This document shows positions 61,341 to 64,000 of a stretch of 64,000 bases of DNA, in pieces; position 1 is the first letter of the stretch; the number at the start of each line of letters is the position of its first letter. A model generated the notes under the pieces. The model did not search any database, had not been told where the DNA came from, and saw only the letters and a program-made list of their open reading frames with translations. The translations under genes and the position numbers were made by a program. The stretch comes from Fibrobacter sp. (GTDB lineage: Bacteria > Fibrobacterota > Fibrobacteria > Fibrobacterales > Fibrobacteraceae). The stretch spans positions 1 through 64,000 of the forward strand of contig JAGCGO010000030.1 in assembly GCA_017649565.1 (NCBI GenBank), written 5' to 3'.

Positions 61341-63107
61341 TTATTTCACCGGTTTGATACTCCACAGCGCATTGACACCGGCAGCCACGATCAAGTGCTG
61401 CGGCGGCGCATAGGGATTTTCTTCGGTGGGGAAGTTTGTCCAGTGCTTGGTGGAGAACTGGTAGTACTGCGTGGGACGGTAGAGAACCGGCATCACGGGG
61501 ACGGTTTCCATGAAAATCTTGTTGAGTTTGCGGTAGTCTTCGATGAGCGCAGCCTCGTTCGTTTCGGCGGGGATGCGGGCCAGGATCTCGTCGGCTTCCT
61601 GGTTCTGGTAGCGTCCCTGGTTTGCGAAGGCGTCTTCGCCGGCCGGCTTGAAGGATACAGCGCCCATGACCTGGCTGAAGCGGGTCCACGGGGTTGCTGC
61701 GGAAAGTTCGGCAGTCTGCGTCTTCATGGCGAAATCGAAGGTCCCCAGGCGGAGGTCCTTGTCCCAGACGCCGTAGTCCACGAACTTCTGTTCGGCGGTG
61801 ATACCGATTTCACCGAAGGATTCGGCAATGACCTTGATGGCGTCTTCCCAGTCGGTCCAACCTTGCGGGCATTCGATGGTGAAGGTTCGAACGGGCTGCT
61901 TGTCTGCACCGATCAGCTTTCCTTCGTCGTTCCAGCTATAGCCGGCTTCGGCGAGAATGGCCTTGGCCTTGTCCGTGTTGTAGCTGTAGCCGAACTCTGC
62001 GGCGTCATCCTTGTTGAAGTACTTCGCTTCGGCTCCGAACGGCAGGATGAAGCCCGGCTGCATGGCCGGAGTGTAGTTCGAAATAGCGCGGGCCTTGATC
62101 TTTTCGAAGTTGATGGAATGCATCATGGCGCGGCGCAGGGCGACATCGTCCAGCGGGGGATTGTTGATCGCAACGATAAGCGTCGTGATGGAACCCGGCT
62201 GGTGGAAAGGCTCTTCGCGGCTCCAGGCGCGGATGCTGTCCTTCGCCTTCTCCCAGATGCGCGGCAGGAAGATGGACGATATGTCGAGGTTGCCCTTGGT
62301 CATGGCGCTGTTGAAGTGGTTGTTTCCGTTGTACAGGGAATGGATGATGTACTTGGGAGCCGGCTTCTGGCCATTGTGCTTTACGTTGCCCCAGTAGTTG
62401 TCGTTCCTTTCGAGAACGATCTTGTCGGGAGAGTAAGTCTTGAGATTGTACGGCCCGGACACGACGGGATTCTTGTCGTTCTTGAATTCCGTAATCTTGG
62501 CCATGTCGAACCCTTCGCCGCTCTTGGCTGCGTTGACAATCGGCTCGAAGACAGCCTTGGGGAGGATCGATGTCTCGGCTATGGCGTTCAACAGGATGAG
62601 CGGGTTCTTGTTCTCGGAGAAATTGAACGTGATGACCTTGCCTTCCGACGTAATGCTGGAGATGTACTTCCAGTTGTCGTGGCGCGGGGTCGGCAGCAGG
62701 GAGTCGATGCGGAAACTGTAAATGACGTCGTCCACGGTCACCGGTTTGCCGTCACTCCATTTAGCCCTTTGGTCAAGGGTTACGCTAATGGAGTTCTCGT
62801 TCTGCTTGAAACTTTCTGCAAGCATGGGTTCCAGCTTGCCCGTAAGCTGGTTGTAGGTGACCAGCGTCTCGTACATCACGCGGACATTACCGTCGATGGG
62901 GAAGTTCGGGTCGTAGTCCAGCGGATTGAACGTGGTCGGTGGAGCCCAGTCAAACCCTCCGATATAAAGGGTCTCGTTGCGGGGGTATTCGGAATCGTTC
63001 GTGGCTACAGTTTCTGTCTTTTCTTCTTGGCATGCAGCAAGAAACAAAACAGATGCAACAGCGGCCGTTTTGAATAAAAAATTGCGGACTATAATAGACT
63101 GGCTCAT
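61341..63107 (-). CDS. SBP_bac_5-type extracellular binding lipoprotein
   Basis: The 588-residue precursor has a lipoprotein signal with Cys26 (VLFLAACQ). It belongs to the oligopeptide/nickel/oligosaccharide binding family of ABC importers, shown by MYETLVTYNQLTGKLEPMLAESF, AKWSDGKPVTVDDVIYSF, VSGPYNLKTYSPDKIVLERN and DVALRRAMMHSINFEKI. In related fibre-degrading bacteria such proteins bind cellodextrins or peptides, but no permease or ATPase gene is in the window, so the ligand is unknown. GGGGATATT precedes the ATG, and a possible promoter (TTGTAT-N18-TATCTT) lies upstream. Confidence 0.92.
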   Translation of the reverse strand: MSQSIIVRNFLFKTAAVASVLFLAACQEEKTETVATNDSEYPRNETLYIGGFDWAPPTTFNPLDYDPNFPIDGNVRVMYETLVTYNQLTGKLEPMLAESFKQNENSISVTLDQRAKWSDGKPVTVDDVIYSFRIDSLLPTPRHDNWKYISSITSEGKVITFNFSENKNPLILLNAIAETSILPKAVFEPIVNAAKSGEGFDMAKITEFKNDKNPVVSGPYNLKTYSPDKIVLERNDNYWGNVKHNGQKPAPKYIIHSLYNGNNHFNSAMTKGNLDISSIFLPRIWEKAKDSIRAWSREEPFHQPGSITTLIVAINNPPLDDVALRRAMMHSINFEKIKARAISNYTPAMQPGFILPFGAEAKYFNKDDAAEFGYSYNTDKAKAILAEAGYSWNDEGKLIGADKQPVRTFTIECPQGWTDWEDAIKVIAESFGEIGITAEQKFVDYGVWDKDLRLGTFDFAMKTQTAELSAATPWTRFSQVMGAVSFKPAGEDAFANQGRYQNQEADEILARIPAETNEAALIEDYRKLNKIFMETVPVMPVLYRPTQYYQFSTKHWTNFPTEENPYAPPQHLIVAAGVNALWSIKPVK

Positions 63108-63280
63108 AATATCCCCAAGTAATTATTTCCATAAAGATAGTGATATTTTTAAGAAAAATACAATAAATTTTTATTAACAGTCCATATAAATTGCTTGTTT
63201 GGCCCGTTTTTGCGTAAAAGTATACTTTCGTTTGGAATGTTTTACTTTGGATGCACCTTGTTGCGGGCGGCTGGAGACCG

Positions 63281-64000
63281 TTAGAGGGTAAATCCGTAGA
63301 GAATTCGCTTGGGGGACGCGCTGAACAACGTATGGTTGGTTATGTAGGGGGAACCTGCACCTCCAGGTGTACTGAAGGTCCTCTTTTCCGTACCGTCCTT
63401 GAGCGAAATGCCGACAACTTCGTTCCCTTGGTCGATCCACGCAATGTCGTCGTTCACGATGGGCTGAGTGAAAATGGAACTGTGTCCCTGGTATTTCCAC
63501 AGGGGTGTCCCGGATTCGTTGTAAAGGAGTATGTTCTGGTTCGAAAGCCCGAGGACGAGCATGTTCTCGCCTTGGTACTTTATGGACTGCAACGAAGAAA
63601 TCGGGGATTCCAACAATATCTGGATCGGGTCCTTGCGGGGATTCTTCAGGCTGTAGATGTGGAGCCGGTTGTTGCCGGTCGCAATGATCAGCGACGAGTC
63701 GCTTGCGGTCAGATGCGTGACGGAACCCTGGAGTCTCGGGCCGTTTTCCTTTGCCTGTCCGGAACCGTCGCCCAGCCTGATGACTTCCCCTTCGAGGCTG
63801 GAGAGGTGGATCTTGTTGCCGCTGCGAGCGAAGAGGAACGGGACGGAGTATATCTTGCGGGACCATGCCAACCTGTTGTCGTTGCGCAGGTATTTCAGGA
63901 GGAACCCGTTCCAGGTAGATACGTAGATGGCGTCGCTCTCTATCTTGATGTCGAATGCTTTTCCGGGGAGCTGGAGCTTTGTGAACGCGGCGTCCTTGTT
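63281..64000 (-). CDS. Beta-propeller (PQQ/WD-like) protein, 5' end beyond the window
   Basis: The frame is open from its stop at 63281 to the right edge of the window, so at least 239 residues of the C-terminal part are seen. The visible part consists of about five blades of the type DAIYVSTWNGFLLKYLRND, NKIHLSSLEGEVIRLGD, SSLIIATGNNRLHIYSLKN and NMLVLGLSNQNILLYNESGTPLWKYQGH, as in PQQ-like or BamB-like propellers. It probably mediates protein contacts at the envelope, but the start and any signal peptide are missing. An apparent start at 63871 (TTG) is only an in-frame leucine. The 170 bp between it and the binding-protein gene are AT-rich. Confidence 0.8.
   Translation of the reverse strand, partial: NKDAAFTKLQLPGKAFDIKIESDAIYVSTWNGFLLKYLRNDNRLAWSRKIYSVPFLFARSGNKIHLSSLEGEVIRLGDGSGQAKENGPRLQGSVTHLTASDSSLIIATGNNRLHIYSLKNPRKDPIQILLESPISSLQSIKYQGENMLVLGLSNQNILLYNESGTPLWKYQGHSSIFTQPIVNDDIAWIDQGNEVVGISLKDGTEKRTFSTPGGAGSPYITNHTLFSASPKRILYGFTL

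Noticed and set aside
61326-63077. Open plus-strand frame of 583 codons opposite the binding lipoprotein
   Set aside because: Antisense shadow of a gene with a clear lipoprotein signal and SBP_bac_5 motifs; no Shine-Dalgarno or recognisable domain.

Overview
The window looks like a chromosomal segment of a Gram-negative bacterium of the Fibrobacter type (phylum Fibrobacterota). That is an inference from gene content and style: many lipoproteins, very long cadherin-type surface proteins, a TSP3-repeat outer-membrane protein, a TtpC-type TonB operon, and a II-C CRISPR system with a 48-bp repeat and a Bacteroidota/Fibrobacterota-like tracrRNA. No tRNA, rRNA, transposase or phage structural gene was recognised.

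Layout. 1-6.5 kb: end of a type II-C CRISPR array (48-bp repeats, 30-bp spacers), a bidirectional terminator, then cas2, cas1 and a 1497-residue cas9 on the minus strand, and a divergent tracrRNA with its own promoter and terminator. 6.6-15.6 kb: a lipoprotein with a thioredoxin domain, mnmG, a small basic protein, two exported proteins, pncC/cinA-recA, a DUF5683-like membrane protein and a histidine phosphatase. 15.66-15.8 kb: a signal recognition particle RNA gene (ffs), not a coding region. 16-26.2 kb: two giant paralogous exported proteins with two and six cadherin-type repeats and a shared C-terminal tail. 26.2-31.9 kb: a beta-barrel/TSP3/OmpA-like protein, a short operon ending in a LysM lytic transglycosylase (it starts with an easily missed 52-codon membrane-protein gene), and an ankyrin lipoprotein. 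32-37 kb: a tightly overlapping DUF3450-TtpC-ExbB-ExbD-TonB-TPR operon that energises outer-membrane transport. 37-42.8 kb: a GLUG-repeat lipoprotein, then a hypothetical gene followed by three glycosyltransferases. 42.8-58.4 kb: a flippase, four LtaS-type alkaline-phosphatase-fold membrane enzymes, an RND exporter, another glycosyltransferase and a primase-helicase-like fusion protein. 58.5-64 kb: ruvC, two peptidoglycan peptidases, pssA, an oligopeptide-type binding lipoprotein and a truncated beta-propeller gene.

How it fits together. Most of the window serves the cell envelope: glycan synthesis and export (glycosyltransferases, flippase, LtaS-like enzymes), envelope energisation (TonB operon), peptidoglycan turnover (MltD-like, VanY-like and MpaA-like enzymes), phospholipid synthesis (PssA), protein targeting (SRP RNA) and adhesion.

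Sequence-level points not explained by the gene list: (i) several genes start about 7-9 nt after a TANNTT-like hexamer with no Shine-Dalgarno, often directly behind the previous terminator, which suggests leaderless mRNAs; (ii) 7-bp minisatellites recur at several loci and enter coding sequence in the TonB operon; (iii) the CRISPR repeat carries a Cas12a-like stem-loop; (iv) the primase-like fusion has a damaged TOPRIM motif; (v) the two giant adhesins are mosaics with AT-rich 5' parts.
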